In this document: positions 22,140 through 31,583 of the stretch, piece by piece
Layout: each line of letters begins with the position of its first letter
Numbering within the stretch: the stretch's first letter is position 1
NCBI RefSeq assembly: GCF_003105115.1
Contig: NZ_QETH01000035.1
Location: forward strand, 1 to 44,786
Origin: Flavobacterium sp. HTF
GTDB lineage: Bacteria > Bacteroidota > Bacteroidia > Flavobacteriales > Flavobacteriaceae
Direction of reading: 5' to 3'
Length of the DNA stretch: 44,786 nucleotides
The notes under the pieces: model-generated
Databases searched by the model: none
The model's input: only the letters and a program-made list of their open reading frames with translations
Told to the model about the DNA's origin: nothing
Translations under genes and position numbers: made by a program

Positions 22140-24284
22140 ATGAAAAAAATAGTTTTATTCTTGACCATGTGTCTAATGGCTTTTCCTGTAAGAGCAGATG
22201 AAGGAATGTGGTTTTTGATGTTTATCGAAAGATTGAACCATAGAGATATGGAAAAAATGGGACTGCAGTTAACAGCTGAAGAAATTTACAGTATTAACCA
22301 CCATAGTTTAAAAGATGCAATTGTGCAGTTCAACGGAGGTTGTACAGCAGAGATTGTTTCTAAAGAAGGTTTGGTTTTAACCAATCACCATTGCGGATAT
22401 AATGCTATTGCAGAACTTTCTACTGCTGAACAAAATTATTTAAAAAATGGTTTTTGGGCAAAAGATAAAAGTGCAGAGATGAAACCTAAGTCTTTATACG
22501 TTCGTTTTTTTGTTCGTATGGATGATGTTTCTAAAAGAATTTTGTCAAAAGTAAATGATACAATGACAGAAACGGAAAGAAATAAAATCATTCAGCAGGA
22601 AATCAGTTTAATTGAAAGTGAAAATAGTGAAGGTGGTAAATATACCGTTTCTGTTCGCCCTTTCTTTCAGGGAAATGAGTATTACTATTTTGTTTACCAG
22701 GATTATACAGACGTTCGTTTAGTTGGGACACCACCTGAAAGTGTAGGTAAATTTGGAGGAGATACCGACAACTGGGAATGGCCACGCCAAACAGGAGATT
22801 TCTCAATGTTCAGGGTGTATGCGGATAAAAACGGAAATCCTGCAGCATATTCTAAAGATAATGTGCCTTTGCAGCCAAAGCATTATTTGCCTGTGAGCAT
22901 TAAAGGAGTAAAAGAAAATGATTTTGCCATGATTTTAGGTTATCCGGGAAGAACAAACCGTTGGATGCCGGCCGGTGGAATCGAGCAAAATATTAAGTAT
23001 GCTTATCCTGCATGGGTTGAAGGTGCAAAAACCGGAATGGATCAAATGAAAAAGTATATGGATAAAGATGCTACTGTACGTTTACAATATGCTTCTAAAT
23101 ATGCTTCGACAGCCAATTACTGGAAAAACCGTCAGGGAATGATAGATGCTTTGACAAAAGCAGGAACTGTAGATGCTAAAGCTGAACAGGAAGACAAATT
23201 CTACGAGTGGGCAAGCAAACCTGCAAATAAGGACAAGTATGAAAACGTAATTCCGACTATTAACGATTTCTACAGAGAAACAAACTTAAAAGCACGTCAC
23301 GATAATTACTTAACGCAAGTTATGCGTACTTCGGCTTATGCAACGGGACCTGCAAATCTAGGAAATGCTTTAATTGCTTACTATAACGAGAACGAAGCAA
23401 AAAGAGCAGAAATGTTGCCTAAAATCAACACAATGATTGATAATATTTATGGCAATTTTTATGTTCCTCTTGAAAAAGATGTGTTAACGGCTCAGTTAAA
23501 TTTATATGCTGCTAAAGCTGCAGAATATGGTTTAGCGACACAAATAGCAAAAATGAAATCAGTAAATAATGGTGATTTTACTGAAGATGTTGCAAAAGCG
23601 ATTGAAGTAAGTTATTTTGCAAGTAAAGAAAAAATAGTAGCCTTTATGGCTGATCCAAAACAATTGGCAATTGTACATGATCCTTTGTATATTATTTCTA
23701 ATGATTTAATGACTAAAAACCGTGCAAAGACAAATGACCAGGCAAAAGCTGACGATGGTTTTTCAATTGCTTACAGAAAATTAGTAGAAGGCCTGAGAGA
23801 ATCAAAATTAAACTCGATTCAGTATCCGGACGCAAATTCTACTTTGAGACTGACTTACGGAAAAGTTCGTGCTTTGCCTGCAGACCCTCGTAACGATGCT
23901 AAAATCAACAATTATACAACCATGGAGAGTATGGTGAAAAAGTATAAAGCAGGAGATCAGGAATTTGATTTACCAGCAAGATTGTTAGAATTAAACAAGG
24001 CAAAAGATTACGGACAATATGCTGATAAAGCTGGATATATGCCAGTTAATTTCTTAACAGATAATGATATTACAGGAGGAAATTCCGGTTCGCCTGTTCT
24101 TAACGGAAAAGGAGAATTAATCGGAATTGCTTTTGACGGAAATATTGAAGCTATGGCCGGTGATGTTATTTTTGATTCTAAATTACAAAGAACGATAAAT
24201 GTTGATATTCGTTATGTACTTTGGATTATTGATAAATATGCCGGAGCAAAAAATATTATCGACGAATTGACGATTTCTAAATAA
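22140..24284 (+). CDS. S46 family dipeptidyl-peptidase, DPP7-like
   Basis: A 714-residue exported serine peptidase with signal peptide MKKIVLFLTMCLMAFPVRA. The triad is inferred as H84 (TNHHCGY), D220 (QTGDFSMF) and S649 (GGNSGSP). Family members release dipeptides from peptide N-termini in the periplasm. The residue 18 after the catalytic serine separates DPP7 (Gly, hydrophobic P1) from DPP11 (Arg, acidic P1); here it is G667 in AFDGNIEAM, so DPP7-like specificity is inferred. TATATTCG at 22111-22118 may be a -7 element variant, also seen before radC. Confidence 0.92.
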   Translation: MKKIVLFLTMCLMAFPVRADEGMWFLMFIERLNHRDMEKMGLQLTAEEIYSINHHSLKDAIVQFNGGCTAEIVSKEGLVLTNHHCGYNAIAELSTAEQNYLKNGFWAKDKSAEMKPKSLYVRFFVRMDDVSKRILSKVNDTMTETERNKIIQQEISLIESENSEGGKYTVSVRPFFQGNEYYYFVYQDYTDVRLVGTPPESVGKFGGDTDNWEWPRQTGDFSMFRVYADKNGNPAAYSKDNVPLQPKHYLPVSIKGVKENDFAMILGYPGRTNRWMPAGGIEQNIKYAYPAWVEGAKTGMDQMKKYMDKDATVRLQYASKYASTANYWKNRQGMIDALTKAGTVDAKAEQEDKFYEWASKPANKDKYENVIPTINDFYRETNLKARHDNYLTQVMRTSAYATGPANLGNALIAYYNENEAKRAEMLPKINTMIDNIYGNFYVPLEKDVLTAQLNLYAAKAAEYGLATQIAKMKSVNNGDFTEDVAKAIEVSYFASKEKIVAFMADPKQLAIVHDPLYIISNDLMTKNRAKTNDQAKADDGFSIAYRKLVEGLRESKLNSIQYPDANSTLRLTYGKVRALPADPRNDAKINNYTTMESMVKKYKAGDQEFDLPARLLELNKAKDYGQYADKAGYMPVNFLTDNDITGGNSGSPVLNGKGELIGIAFDGNIEAMAGDVIFDSKLQRTINVDIRYVLWIIDKYAGAKNIIDELTISK

Positions 24285-24337
24285 TCCTCTTTTTATTATT
24301 GCATAAATTCAAAACTTAGAATTTGATTTATAAAACT

Positions 24338-24372
24338 AAACCCGACAGGTTGTTAAACCTGTCGGGTTTTTT
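24338..24372 (+). terminator. Terminator of the S46 peptidase gene
   Basis: AAACCCGACAGGTT (24338-24351) pairs perfectly with AACCTGTCGGGTTT (24356-24369) around GTTA. A T run follows. Confidence 0.9.
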
Positions 24373-24427
24373 GTATATTATTTACTATAAATAATTTATG
24401 CATTCTATATTTCATTATTTTTGAAAT

Positions 24428-25117
24428 ATGAAACAACTAATAATCCTCTTTTTGTTTGCCCCAATAATGATTTGGTCACAATCTAACTTTGAAAAAGGGG
24501 AGAAGTTATTACAGGCTAAGAAGTATGATGAAGCCCAGATTTTATTTGAAGAAGTTTTAAAAACGAAACCTTCAGATGCGAAAGCCATTGAATATCTGGG
24601 AGATATTGCTTCTTATAAAAAATCCTGGCAGAAAGCGGTTGAGTATTATAAAAAGCTCAAAGAATTAAAACCTTCAGAAGCCAATTATTACTTTAAATAT
24701 GGCGGGGCTTTAGGAATGCGTGCATCCGAAGTAAATAAGTTCAAAGCTTTAGGAATGGCAGATGAAATCAGAAAATCATTTGAAAAAGCAATCGAATTGA
24801 ATCCAAAACACATTCAGGCCCGTTGGGGTTTGGTAGAATATTATCTTCATCTTCCGGGTATTTTTGGCGGAAGTGAATCTAAAGCAATTTTTTATTCAAA
24901 CGAACTATTAAAGTTGTCTCAGGTTGATGGTTATTTGTCGAGAGGCAAGATCGAAGAGTATTTCGACCGTTATGCTTCGGCAGAAAAATATTATGTGAAA
25001 GCACACGAAATTGGTAAATCAAAAACCACATTTCAAAAATTATATAATTTATATTTGAACAAATTAAAAGACGCTAAAAAAGCGCATGAATTAAAACAAA
25101 AATTTGAGTCATCATAA
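24428..25117 (+). CDS. Exported TPR protein
   Basis: A 229-residue protein with signal peptide MKQLIILFLFAPIMIWSQ. The rest is tetratricopeptide repeats: FEKGEKLLQAKKYDEAQILF (21-40), then AIEYLGDIASYKKSWQKAVE (53-72), then a repeat ending FEKAIELNPKH (118-128), and YFDRYASAEKYYVKAHEIGK (178-197). TPR arrays bind other proteins, so a periplasmic or outer-membrane scaffold role is likely, but the partner is unknown. mpl follows after a 66-base spacer that is itself a heptamer hairpin. Confidence 0.85.
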   Translation: MKQLIILFLFAPIMIWSQSNFEKGEKLLQAKKYDEAQILFEEVLKTKPSDAKAIEYLGDIASYKKSWQKAVEYYKKLKELKPSEANYYFKYGGALGMRASEVNKFKALGMADEIRKSFEKAIELNPKHIQARWGLVEYYLHLPGIFGGSESKAIFYSNELLKLSQVDGYLSRGKIEEYFDRYASAEKYYVKAHEIGKSKTTFQKLYNLYLNKLKDAKKAHELKQKFESS

Positions 25118-25166
25118 CCAAATGCCAAATGTTACTCTTAAGTGACTTTTGGATTTTGGAATTTAT
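25118..25166. repeat. Heptamer hairpin between the TPR gene and mpl
   Basis: Seven words in phase: CCAAATG, CCAAATG, TTACTCT, TAAGTGA, CTTTTGG, ATTTTGG, AATTTAT. The first and second halves are inverted: 25118-25136 pairs with 25141-25159 with three mismatches in 19, around CTTA. Confidence 0.7.
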
Positions 25167-25183
25167 AAAAAATTGAAATTTAA

Positions 25184-26539
25184 ATGAAAACACATTTCAT
25201 CGCCATTGGCGGAAGTGCTATGCATAATTTAGCATTGGCACTGCATAATAAAGGATATCAGGTTACAGGAAGTGACGATGCTATTTTTGAGCCATCAAAA
25301 TCAAGATTAGATAAAAAAGGAATTCTTCCTGTAGAAATGGGTTGGTTTCCGGAAAAAATCACGGCGGATCTTGATGCGATAATTTTAGGAATGCACGCAA
25401 AAGCTGATAATCCGGAGTTGCTGAAAGCGCAGGAATTAGGTTTAAAAATATATTCATATCCGGAATTTTTATACGAGCAATCTAAGAATAAAACGCGTGT
25501 TGTAATTGGAGGCTCTCACGGAAAAACAACAATAACCTCGATGATTTTGCACGTAATGCATTATCATAATATTGAAGTTGATTATATGGTAGGGGCACAG
25601 TTAGAAGGTTTTGATACAATGGTGCATCTTACAGAAGAAAATGATTTTATGGTTCTGGAGGGTGATGAATACCTATCATCTCCAATTGACAGACGTCCAA
25701 AATTTCACTTGTATCATCCAAATATTGCCTTGATTTCCGGAATTGCATGGGATCATATCAATGTGTTTCCGACTTATGAAAATTACGTTGAGCAGTTTGA
25801 AATTTTTATAGAGAAAATAACTAACGGAGGTATTTTAGTCTATAACGAAAATGATCCTGAAGTAAAAAGAGTTGCAGAAGCGGCAACAAACCCGATTCGT
25901 AAATTAGCCTATAATACACCGGAATATACCGTTAGTGATGGTGTTACTTTGTTAAAAACTCCCGAAGGTGATATGCCAATAGAAGTTTTTGGTGCACATA
26001 ATTTAAATAACCTTGCCGGTGCAAAATGGATTTGCCAAAACATGGGGGTTGACGAAGCCGATTTTTACGAAGCAATTGCAAGTTTTAAAGGCGCTTCTAA
26101 ACGTTTAGAGAAAATTGCCGAAGGAAAAGGAAAAGTGGCTTATAAAGATTTTGCACATTCACCAAGTAAGGTTGCAGCGACTACAAAAGCGGTAAAAGAA
26201 CAATATCCAAACAGAACTTTAGTAGCTTGTTTAGAACTTCATACATATAGCAGTCTAAATGCTGAATTTTTAAAAGAATATGAAGGCGCTTTGGAATATG
26301 CAGATGTTGCAGTGGTGTTTTATTCTCCAGATGCAGTAAAAATTAAGCAGTTAGAAGAAGTAACTTACGATCAGATTGCTATAGCATTTAATAGAAAAGA
26401 TTTAATTATTTATACCAATCCTGCTGAATTTAAAGAATATTTATTCAATTTAAATTTAGACAATTCGGCACTTTTATTAATGAGTTCAGGAAATTATGGC
26501 GGATTAAATTTTGATGAAGTAAAACAATTGATCGAGTAG
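25184..26539 (+). CDS. mpl: UDP-N-acetylmuramate:L-alanyl-gamma-D-glutamyl-meso-diaminopimelate ligase
   Basis: A 451-residue Mur-ligase family enzyme that rejoins recycled murein tripeptide to UDP-MurNAc in the cytoplasm. The N-terminal nucleotide-binding stretch starts HFIAIGGSAMHNLALAL, the ATP loop is GGSHGKTT (109-116), and FKGASKRLEKIAEGKGKVAY followed by DFAHSPSKV marks the Mpl rather than MurC subgroup. Length is normal. It has its own terminator after 26539. Confidence 0.92.
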   Translation: MKTHFIAIGGSAMHNLALALHNKGYQVTGSDDAIFEPSKSRLDKKGILPVEMGWFPEKITADLDAIILGMHAKADNPELLKAQELGLKIYSYPEFLYEQSKNKTRVVIGGSHGKTTITSMILHVMHYHNIEVDYMVGAQLEGFDTMVHLTEENDFMVLEGDEYLSSPIDRRPKFHLYHPNIALISGIAWDHINVFPTYENYVEQFEIFIEKITNGGILVYNENDPEVKRVAEAATNPIRKLAYNTPEYTVSDGVTLLKTPEGDMPIEVFGAHNLNNLAGAKWICQNMGVDEADFYEAIASFKGASKRLEKIAEGKGKVAYKDFAHSPSKVAATTKAVKEQYPNRTLVACLELHTYSSLNAEFLKEYEGALEYADVAVVFYSPDAVKIKQLEEVTYDQIAIAFNRKDLIIYTNPAEFKEYLFNLNLDNSALLLMSSGNYGGLNFDEVKQLIE

Positions 26540-26569
26540 ATAATTAGTCAATTAGAAAATTTGATAACG

Positions 26570-26601
26570 TGCCAATCGCAATAGTGATTGGCATTTTTTT
26601 T
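26570..26601 (+). terminator. Terminator of mpl
   Basis: TGCCAATC (26570-26577) pairs with GATTGGCA (26586-26593). Eight T follow. Confidence 0.87.
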
Positions 26602-26626
26602 GTCTATGTTTTTAAATTAATATTTT

Positions 26627-26661
26627 TTTGAAAGATTTTTCTTCTTTTTAGTATATATTCG
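26627..26661 (+). promoter_or_regulatory. Probable promoter of radC
   Basis: TTTG (26627-26630) lies 23 bases before TATATTCG (26654-26661), a one-base variant of TAnnTTTG. Confidence 0.45.
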
Positions 26662-26680
26662 CTTTCAAAACTAAATGACT

Positions 26681-27370
26681 ATGGAAAAATCTCATTTTGC
26701 TATAAAAAATTGGTCAGAAGATGATAAACCTCGTGAGAAATTAATGCTCAAAGGAAAAGATGTTTTGAGTGATGCTGAATTACTGGCTATATTAATTGGC
26801 TCCGGAAGCCGTAATGAATCTGCTGTTGCATTAAGTCAGCGGATTTTAGCTAGTGTTGGCGGATTAAATTCCTTGGCGAAATTATCTATTGCCCAATTAA
26901 TGAAATTTAAAGGAATAGGAGAGGCAAAGGCAGTTACAATTGTAGCAGCTTTAGAATTATGTGCACGAAGAAGATCGGAGAAAGCTGTTGAAACGACCAA
27001 AATAACGTCTAGTAATAAGGCTTTTGAACTTATGCAACCTATAATTGGAGATTTACCTCATGAAGAATTTTGGGTGCTTTTTCTTAATAATTCTAACAAT
27101 GTTATTTCTAAATCGCAATTGAGTAAGGGAGGAATTGGCGGAACAACTGTTGATGTTAGATTGATTTTTAAATTAGCATTTGAGAAATGTGCTACAGCCT
27201 TGATTTTGTGTCATAATCATCCTTCAGGAAGTTTGATTCCAAGTGATGCAGATAAACAAATTACGAGAAAGATTCGTGAGGCAGGAAGCAAATTAGATGT
27301 TAAAATTTTAGATCATGTGATTATAACTGAATCAAAATATTATAGTTTTGTTGATGAAGGAATTTTTTAA
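26681..27370 (+). CDS. radC: RadC family protein (JAB/MPN domain)
   Basis: A 229-residue protein with an N-terminal helix-hairpin-helix region (FKGIGEAKAVTIVAALELCA) and a C-terminal JAB domain with the metal motif CHNHPSGSLIPSDAD. The name comes from an old link to DNA repair that has been questioned; the activity of chromosomal copies is unsettled. Two starts are possible, ATG at 26675 and ATG at 26681; I choose the second because MEKSHFAIKNW matches recalled relatives. The next gene starts three bases after the stop, so they form an operon. Confidence 0.9.
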   Translation: MEKSHFAIKNWSEDDKPREKLMLKGKDVLSDAELLAILIGSGSRNESAVALSQRILASVGGLNSLAKLSIAQLMKFKGIGEAKAVTIVAALELCARRRSEKAVETTKITSSNKAFELMQPIIGDLPHEEFWVLFLNNSNNVISKSQLSKGGIGGTTVDVRLIFKLAFEKCATALILCHNHPSGSLIPSDADKQITRKIREAGSKLDVKILDHVIITESKYYSFVDEGIF

Positions 27371-27373
27371 TAC

Positions 27374-28060
27374 ATGAACACCAATATTACAGACATCTTT
27401 TTTGACTTAGATCACACGCTTTGGGACTTTGATAAAAATTCGCAAATGGCCTTCGATCGTATTTTTAAAAATAATTTCGGGACAATTAAAATTGACGATT
27501 TTATTGAAAAATATCTTCCGATAAATCAGGAATGCTGGAGACTATACCAGAACGATCAAATTACCCATCAGGAATTGCGTTACAATAGATTAAAGCTTTC
27601 TTTTGATGCTTTGAATTATTCTATGACAGATGAAAATATTGATCAGATTGCCAATGATTATATAGAATTTTTAACAGACAATAATTACCTTTTTGACGGA
27701 GCAATTGAAGTTTTGGAATATTTGAAACCAAAATATAAATTGCACATTATCACCAATGGTTTTGCCGCTGTTCAGGATAAAAAAATAAACAATGCCTTAC
27801 TTTCAGGTTATTTTAGTACCATAACAAATTCTGAGATGGCTGGTGTGAAAAAGCCAAATAGTATTATCTTTGATTATGCTGTCAATTTAGCCCAGACATC
27901 AAAACAGAATAGCATTATGATCGGCGATGATCTTGAAGCAGATGTATATGGAGCATTAAATGCCGGATTAGACGCCATTTTTTTTAATGCGAGAAAGATT
28001 GAAGCACCAAACAATTACAAACAAATAAATCATTTATCAGAACTTAAAAAATATTTATAA
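27374..28060 (+). CDS. HAD-family hydrolase, YjjG-like nucleotidase
   Basis: A 228-residue cytosolic phosphatase. HAD motif I is DLDHT (11-15: D11, D13), the lysine of motif III is in AGVKKPN, and motif IV is MIGDDLEADVYGA. The cap and the DFDKNSQMAFDRIF start match the YjjG group, which dephosphorylates non-canonical pyrimidine nucleotides. Three-base gap after radC and a two-base gap to the next gene, so all three are probably cotranscribed. Confidence 0.88.
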   Translation: MNTNITDIFFDLDHTLWDFDKNSQMAFDRIFKNNFGTIKIDDFIEKYLPINQECWRLYQNDQITHQELRYNRLKLSFDALNYSMTDENIDQIANDYIEFLTDNNYLFDGAIEVLEYLKPKYKLHIITNGFAAVQDKKINNALLSGYFSTITNSEMAGVKKPNSIIFDYAVNLAQTSKQNSIMIGDDLEADVYGALNAGLDAIFFNARKIEAPNNYKQINHLSELKKYL

Positions 28061-28062
28061 TT

Positions 28063-28803
28063 ATGAGAATTAAATTTTTATTGATTGCGCTTTTAGTTTC
28101 GTTTATCGGGTTTTCACAAACTATCAATGATTATAAAGCAGTTATTGTTCCACTGAAATATGATTTTTTGAAAACAGAAAACCAGTACAGATTAGCAACA
28201 ATGACAAAATCTAATTTAATCAAAGCAGGTTTTCAGGCTTTTTATACAAATGAAGAGATTCCTGCAGAATATGCAGATCGTTGTCAGCTGTTATATGTTG
28301 ATGTGAAGAGAGATAATGGTTTTTTAGTTACTAAACTCTTTGTTGTTTTTAAAGATTGTTACGGGAAAGAAGTCTATACTTCTGAAATGGGAAAAAGTAA
28401 AGAGAAAGATTATGAACTTGCTTATAGAGAAAGTCTTGATTTAGCTTTTGTATCTGTAAATAAACTACATTATAAATATAGTGGAAATGCAGTTTCAGGA
28501 TCTACTAAAGCTGTTGCGAATGTTTCTACTGCGGTTGTTACCTCCAATAATGTTGCTGCAACACCAGTAGCAGATATTTCGGATCCTAATTTATTATACG
28601 CACAACCAACAGAAAACGGATTTCAATTAATAGATAAAACACCAAGAGTTGTAATGAAACTTCTTAAAACGTCACGTCCTGATTCTTTTATTGCAATAAA
28701 AGATGGCATTCAGGGATCTTTAAATGCTAAAGATAATCAGTGGTTTTTTGAGTATTATCAAAATGATAAATTGGTATCTGAAAAAGTATCAGTTAAATTC
28801 TAA
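28063..28803 (+). CDS. Exported protein of unknown function
   Basis: A 246-residue protein with signal peptide MRIKFLLIALLVSFIGFSQ. The N-terminal domain (20-145) has mixed helix and strand (LKYDFLKTENQYRLATMTKS, DRCQLLYVDVKRDNG). A Ser/Thr/Ala/Val-rich linker (about 150-175) follows, then a small C-terminal strand-rich domain (FQLIDKTPRVVMKLLKTS). I know of similar uncharacterised exported proteins in this genus but no function. It is the last gene of the radC operon; its stop is 15 bases from the convergent rarA stop with no clear terminator between. Confidence 0.72.
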   Translation: MRIKFLLIALLVSFIGFSQTINDYKAVIVPLKYDFLKTENQYRLATMTKSNLIKAGFQAFYTNEEIPAEYADRCQLLYVDVKRDNGFLVTKLFVVFKDCYGKEVYTSEMGKSKEKDYELAYRESLDLAFVSVNKLHYKYSGNAVSGSTKAVANVSTAVVTSNNVAATPVADISDPNLLYAQPTENGFQLIDKTPRVVMKLLKTSRPDSFIAIKDGIQGSLNAKDNQWFFEYYQNDKLVSEKVSVKF

Positions 28804-28818
28804 AAATACAAATTTGGT

Positions 28819-30096
28819 TTAATAACCATATTTACCTTTCCAACGGTTCTTTAGGAATTCGCGGTTGCTATTCTCCCGGGAATTGCTCCCCGGATTATAA
28901 AGAACCGTTTCTTTTATCGCATCAGGCAAAAATTCCTGCTCTGCAAAATTATTGGCATAATCGTGTGAATATTTATAATCTTCACCATAGCCTAATTCTT
29001 TCATAAGTTTTGTCGGAGCGTTCCTTAAATGAATCGGAACTGGTAAATCACCGGTTTGTTTAACTAATTGTTGAGCATTTCCGATTGCCATATAAGAAGC
29101 ATTGCTTTTTGGTGAAGTTGCCAGATAAATTGCGCACTGGCTTAATATAATCCTGCTTTCCGGGTAACCAATAGTGGAAACTGCCTGAAATGTATTATTT
29201 GCCATTATAAAAGCAGTAGGATTTGCATTTCCAATATCTTCACTGGACAAAATTAGCATTCTCCTTGCAATAAATTTTACATCTTCACCACCTTCAATCA
29301 TTCTTGCCAGCCAATAGACTGCACCATTCGGATCACTTCCGCGAATTGATTTTATAAAGGCAGATACAATATCATAATGTTGTTCTCCGGTTTTGTCATA
29401 TAAAACAGTATTTTGCTGTACTAATTCCAAAACACGGTCGTTTGTTATTATAATTTCACCATCCGGTGAAGCATTTACAACCAGTTCAAAAATATTTAAT
29501 AGTTTTCTGCCATCTCCGCCAGAAAGTCTTATTAACGCTTCTGTTTCCTTAAGGTTAATTTTTTTTGATGCTAATTCGATGTCTGTTTTCATTGCGCGAT
29601 GCAATAGAGCCTCAAGGTCACTTTTAGTAAAAGCATTTAAAATATAAACCTGACAGCGGGATAATAATGCAGGAATAACTTCAAAACTAGGGTTTTCTGT
29701 TGTGGCACCAATTAGTGTAATCCAGCCTTTTTCTACAGCAGCCAAAAGGGAATCCTGTTGTGATTTGCTAAATCTGTGAATCTCATCAATAAACAAAATA
29801 GGGTTTTTGGCAGTAAAAAGCCCGCCACTTTGTTTGGCCTTATCAATGACATCACGAATATCTTTTACACCGGAATTTATGGCGCTTAAAATATAAAAAG
29901 GCCTTTTTGATTCTTGTGCAATGATTTGTGCTAGTGTAGTTTTTCCTGTTCCCGGAGGACCCCAAAAAATCAAAGAAGGAATAATTCCTTTCGAAATTTG
30001 CTGCGTCAATGAACCACTTAGACCAACCAAATGACTTTGACTAATATAATCTTCTAACTTTTGTGGGCGAATACGCTCTGCTAAAGGTGCTTCCAT
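28819..30096 (-). CDS. rarA: Replication-associated recombination protein A (AAA+ ATPase)
   Basis: A 425-residue RarA/MgsA (WRNIP1 family) ATPase acting at stalled replication forks. Walker A GPPGTGKT is at 46-53, Walker [10 protein letters not shown] at 101-109, sensor 1 [12 protein letters not shown] at 129-140, and the C-terminal tetramerisation region includes [18 protein letters not shown] and [10 protein letters not shown]. Length is normal. Single-gene unit, divergent from the rhomboid gene. Confidence 0.95.
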   Translation of the reverse strand: MEAPLAERIRPQKLEDYISQSHLVGLSGSLTQQISKGIIPSLIFWGPPGTGKTTLAQIIAQESKRPFYILSAINSGVKDIRDVIDKAKQSGGLFTAKNPILFIDEIHRFSKSQQDSLLAAVEKGWITLIGATTENPSFEVIPALLSRCQVYILNAFTKSDLEALLHRAMKTDIELASKKINLKETEALIRLSGGDGRKLLNIFELVVNASPDGEIIITNDRVLELVQQNTVLYDKTGEQHYDIVSAFIKSIRGSDPNGAVYWLARMIEGGEDVKFIARRMLILSSEDIGNANPTAFIMANNTFQAVSTIGYPESRIILSQCAIYLATSPKSNASYMAIGNAQQLVKQTGDLPVPIHLRNAPTKLMKELGYGEDYKYSHDYANNFAEQEFLPDAIKETVLYNPGSNSRENSNREFLKNRWKGKYGY

Positions 30097-30253
30097 TTTG
30101 TAAAATTACTATTTTCAGATTTATTTAAACAAGTTTTATATCTTATTAACTTTCATAGTTTGGGAATTGCTTTTGTAATGGCTGACAAATTATCAGTAAA
30201 TTGTATTTGGATAGTTTTTTGATGTTTATCCTTTTGACTTAATTATTTTGTTT

Positions 30254-31024
30254 ATGAATGATAACGACTTTAAATTTTCGAATTCTGTATTGGGACTTCC
30301 GGTTTTTTCTGTGCTTTTTCTGTGGATAGTATATTGGTTTCAGATTCGTTTTGATTTTGATTTTTATCAAAACGGGATATATCCACGTGATTTTTCTGGT
30401 CTGCAGGGAATTTTATTTAGTCCTTTTATTCATGAAAATTTAAGTCATTTATATAATAACTCCATTCCACTTTTGGTATTGTTGGCTGCACTGCGCTTCT
30501 TTTATCCAAAACAAACTCTTCCTGTTATTGCTTATGGAATTTTGTTTTCAGGTTTAATTACATGGATAATAGGGAGGGAAAACTATCATATTGGAGCAAG
30601 TGGACTGATTTATGTTTTAGTAAGTTTTATTTTTTTTAAAGGAATTCAAACACGCTATTACAGATTAGTGGCGCTATCTTTTTGTGTTGTTCTTCTTTAT
30701 GGTGGAATGATTTGGTATGTTTTTCCGGAGGTTGATAATGCTATTTCCTGGGAAGGACATTTGGCAGGATTTATAACTGGCTTTGTACTTACTTTGTTTT
30801 ATAAAACCCCGGATTATGCTAAGCCAATTGTATATGAATGGCAAAAGCCGGATTTTAATCCCCAGGAAGATGCTTTTATGAAACACTTTGATGAAAAAGG
30901 AAATTTTGTTAATATCGAAAAACCTGAGGAAGAAGATGCAGAAACAAATTTTAATTATTTTAATTCGGATACTCAGGTTAATTATATTATTCGAAAAGCA
31001 AATGAAAAGGGTGAAGAGTTGTAA
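30254..31024 (+). CDS. Rhomboid family intramembrane serine protease
   Basis: A 256-residue membrane protein with about six helices. The catalytic serine is S116 in GASG and the histidine is H169 in WEGHLAGF. The conserved HENLSHLYNNS loop follows the first helix. It should cleave membrane-spanning substrates, which are unknown. The ATG at 30254 is used; the frame two codons longer begins with TTG. The C-terminus is a polar cytosolic tail (KPEEEDAETNFNYFN). Confidence 0.9.
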   Translation: MNDNDFKFSNSVLGLPVFSVLFLWIVYWFQIRFDFDFYQNGIYPRDFSGLQGILFSPFIHENLSHLYNNSIPLLVLLAALRFFYPKQTLPVIAYGILFSGLITWIIGRENYHIGASGLIYVLVSFIFFKGIQTRYYRLVALSFCVVLLYGGMIWYVFPEVDNAISWEGHLAGFITGFVLTLFYKTPDYAKPIVYEWQKPDFNPQEDAFMKHFDEKGNFVNIEKPEEEDAETNFNYFNSDTQVNYIIRKANEKGEEL

Positions 31025-31034
31025 ATGGCTATTG

Positions 31035-31064
31035 TTGAAGTTATTAGAAAAACAGGTATTTTTG
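31035..31064 (+). promoter_or_regulatory. Promoter of the 31098 gene
   Basis: TTG (31035-31037), 19 bases, then TATTTTTG (31057-31064) is a near-perfect Bacteroidetes promoter starting just after the rhomboid stop. It supports the start at 31098. Confidence 0.7.
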
Positions 31065-31097
31065 TATAGGCAATTTTTTGTTTTTAATATTTTGATT

Positions 31098-31583
31098 ATG
31101 AAAAGTATAATTGTGTTTTTGTTTTCTTTGCAGAGTTTTGCTCAGTACGAAATTAAAAGCAAAGTGCAACCCGATGGTTCAATGTTATATTTTATCAAAA
31201 CGGCCACTTTTTATACAACAAAACTAAAATCGTTAAAAATTGGAATTGTAACCGATAAAGAAAACTATTTTATTGCTTTGCAGCCGTCACCATTTCCTTC
31301 AAAAAAAGAGAATAAAACAGTTAAAGGCGACTTAGTTATTGAGCTTGCTGATACTAATAAATATAAGCTAGAGTATTTTGATACACGTTATTTAAAGCGT
31401 GATTCTGTTATGGAGGTTCTTTATATGATAGATAAAAAAGATATTAAATCGTTTTCAAGCTTTGAAGCTGTTAATGCTGATATAAATATGCATGGTACAG
31501 AGTTTAGTGAAAATTATGCTTTTAAACTTCATAAAAAAGCAATAATGGATCAGTTAAATTGTTTCTTGAAAGAAGAAAAATAA
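31098..31583 (+). CDS. Small exported protein of unknown function
   Basis: A 161-residue protein with signal peptide MKSIIVFLFSLQSFAQ. The open frame extends upstream to 30888, but that part overlaps the rhomboid gene in another frame and has a basic, low-complexity look. The ATG at 31098 follows a strong promoter and gives a proper signal peptide. The mature part is strand-rich (YFIKTATFYTTKLKSLKIG, VKGDLVIELADTNKYKLEYF). Family not recognised. Its stop touches the stop of the convergent DUF2490 gene. Confidence 0.72.
   Translation: MKSIIVFLFSLQSFAQYEIKSKVQPDGSMLYFIKTATFYTTKLKSLKIGIVTDKENYFIALQPSPFPSKKENKTVKGDLVIELADTNKYKLEYFDTRYLKRDSVMEVLYMIDKKDIKSFSSFEAVNADINMHGTEFSENYAFKLHKKAIMDQLNCFLKEEK

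Noticed and set aside
30888..31097. Upstream extension of the 31098 gene, giving a 231-residue product
   Set aside because: It overlaps the rhomboid gene in another frame and would bury a good signal peptide; a strong promoter at 31035-31064 lies inside it.
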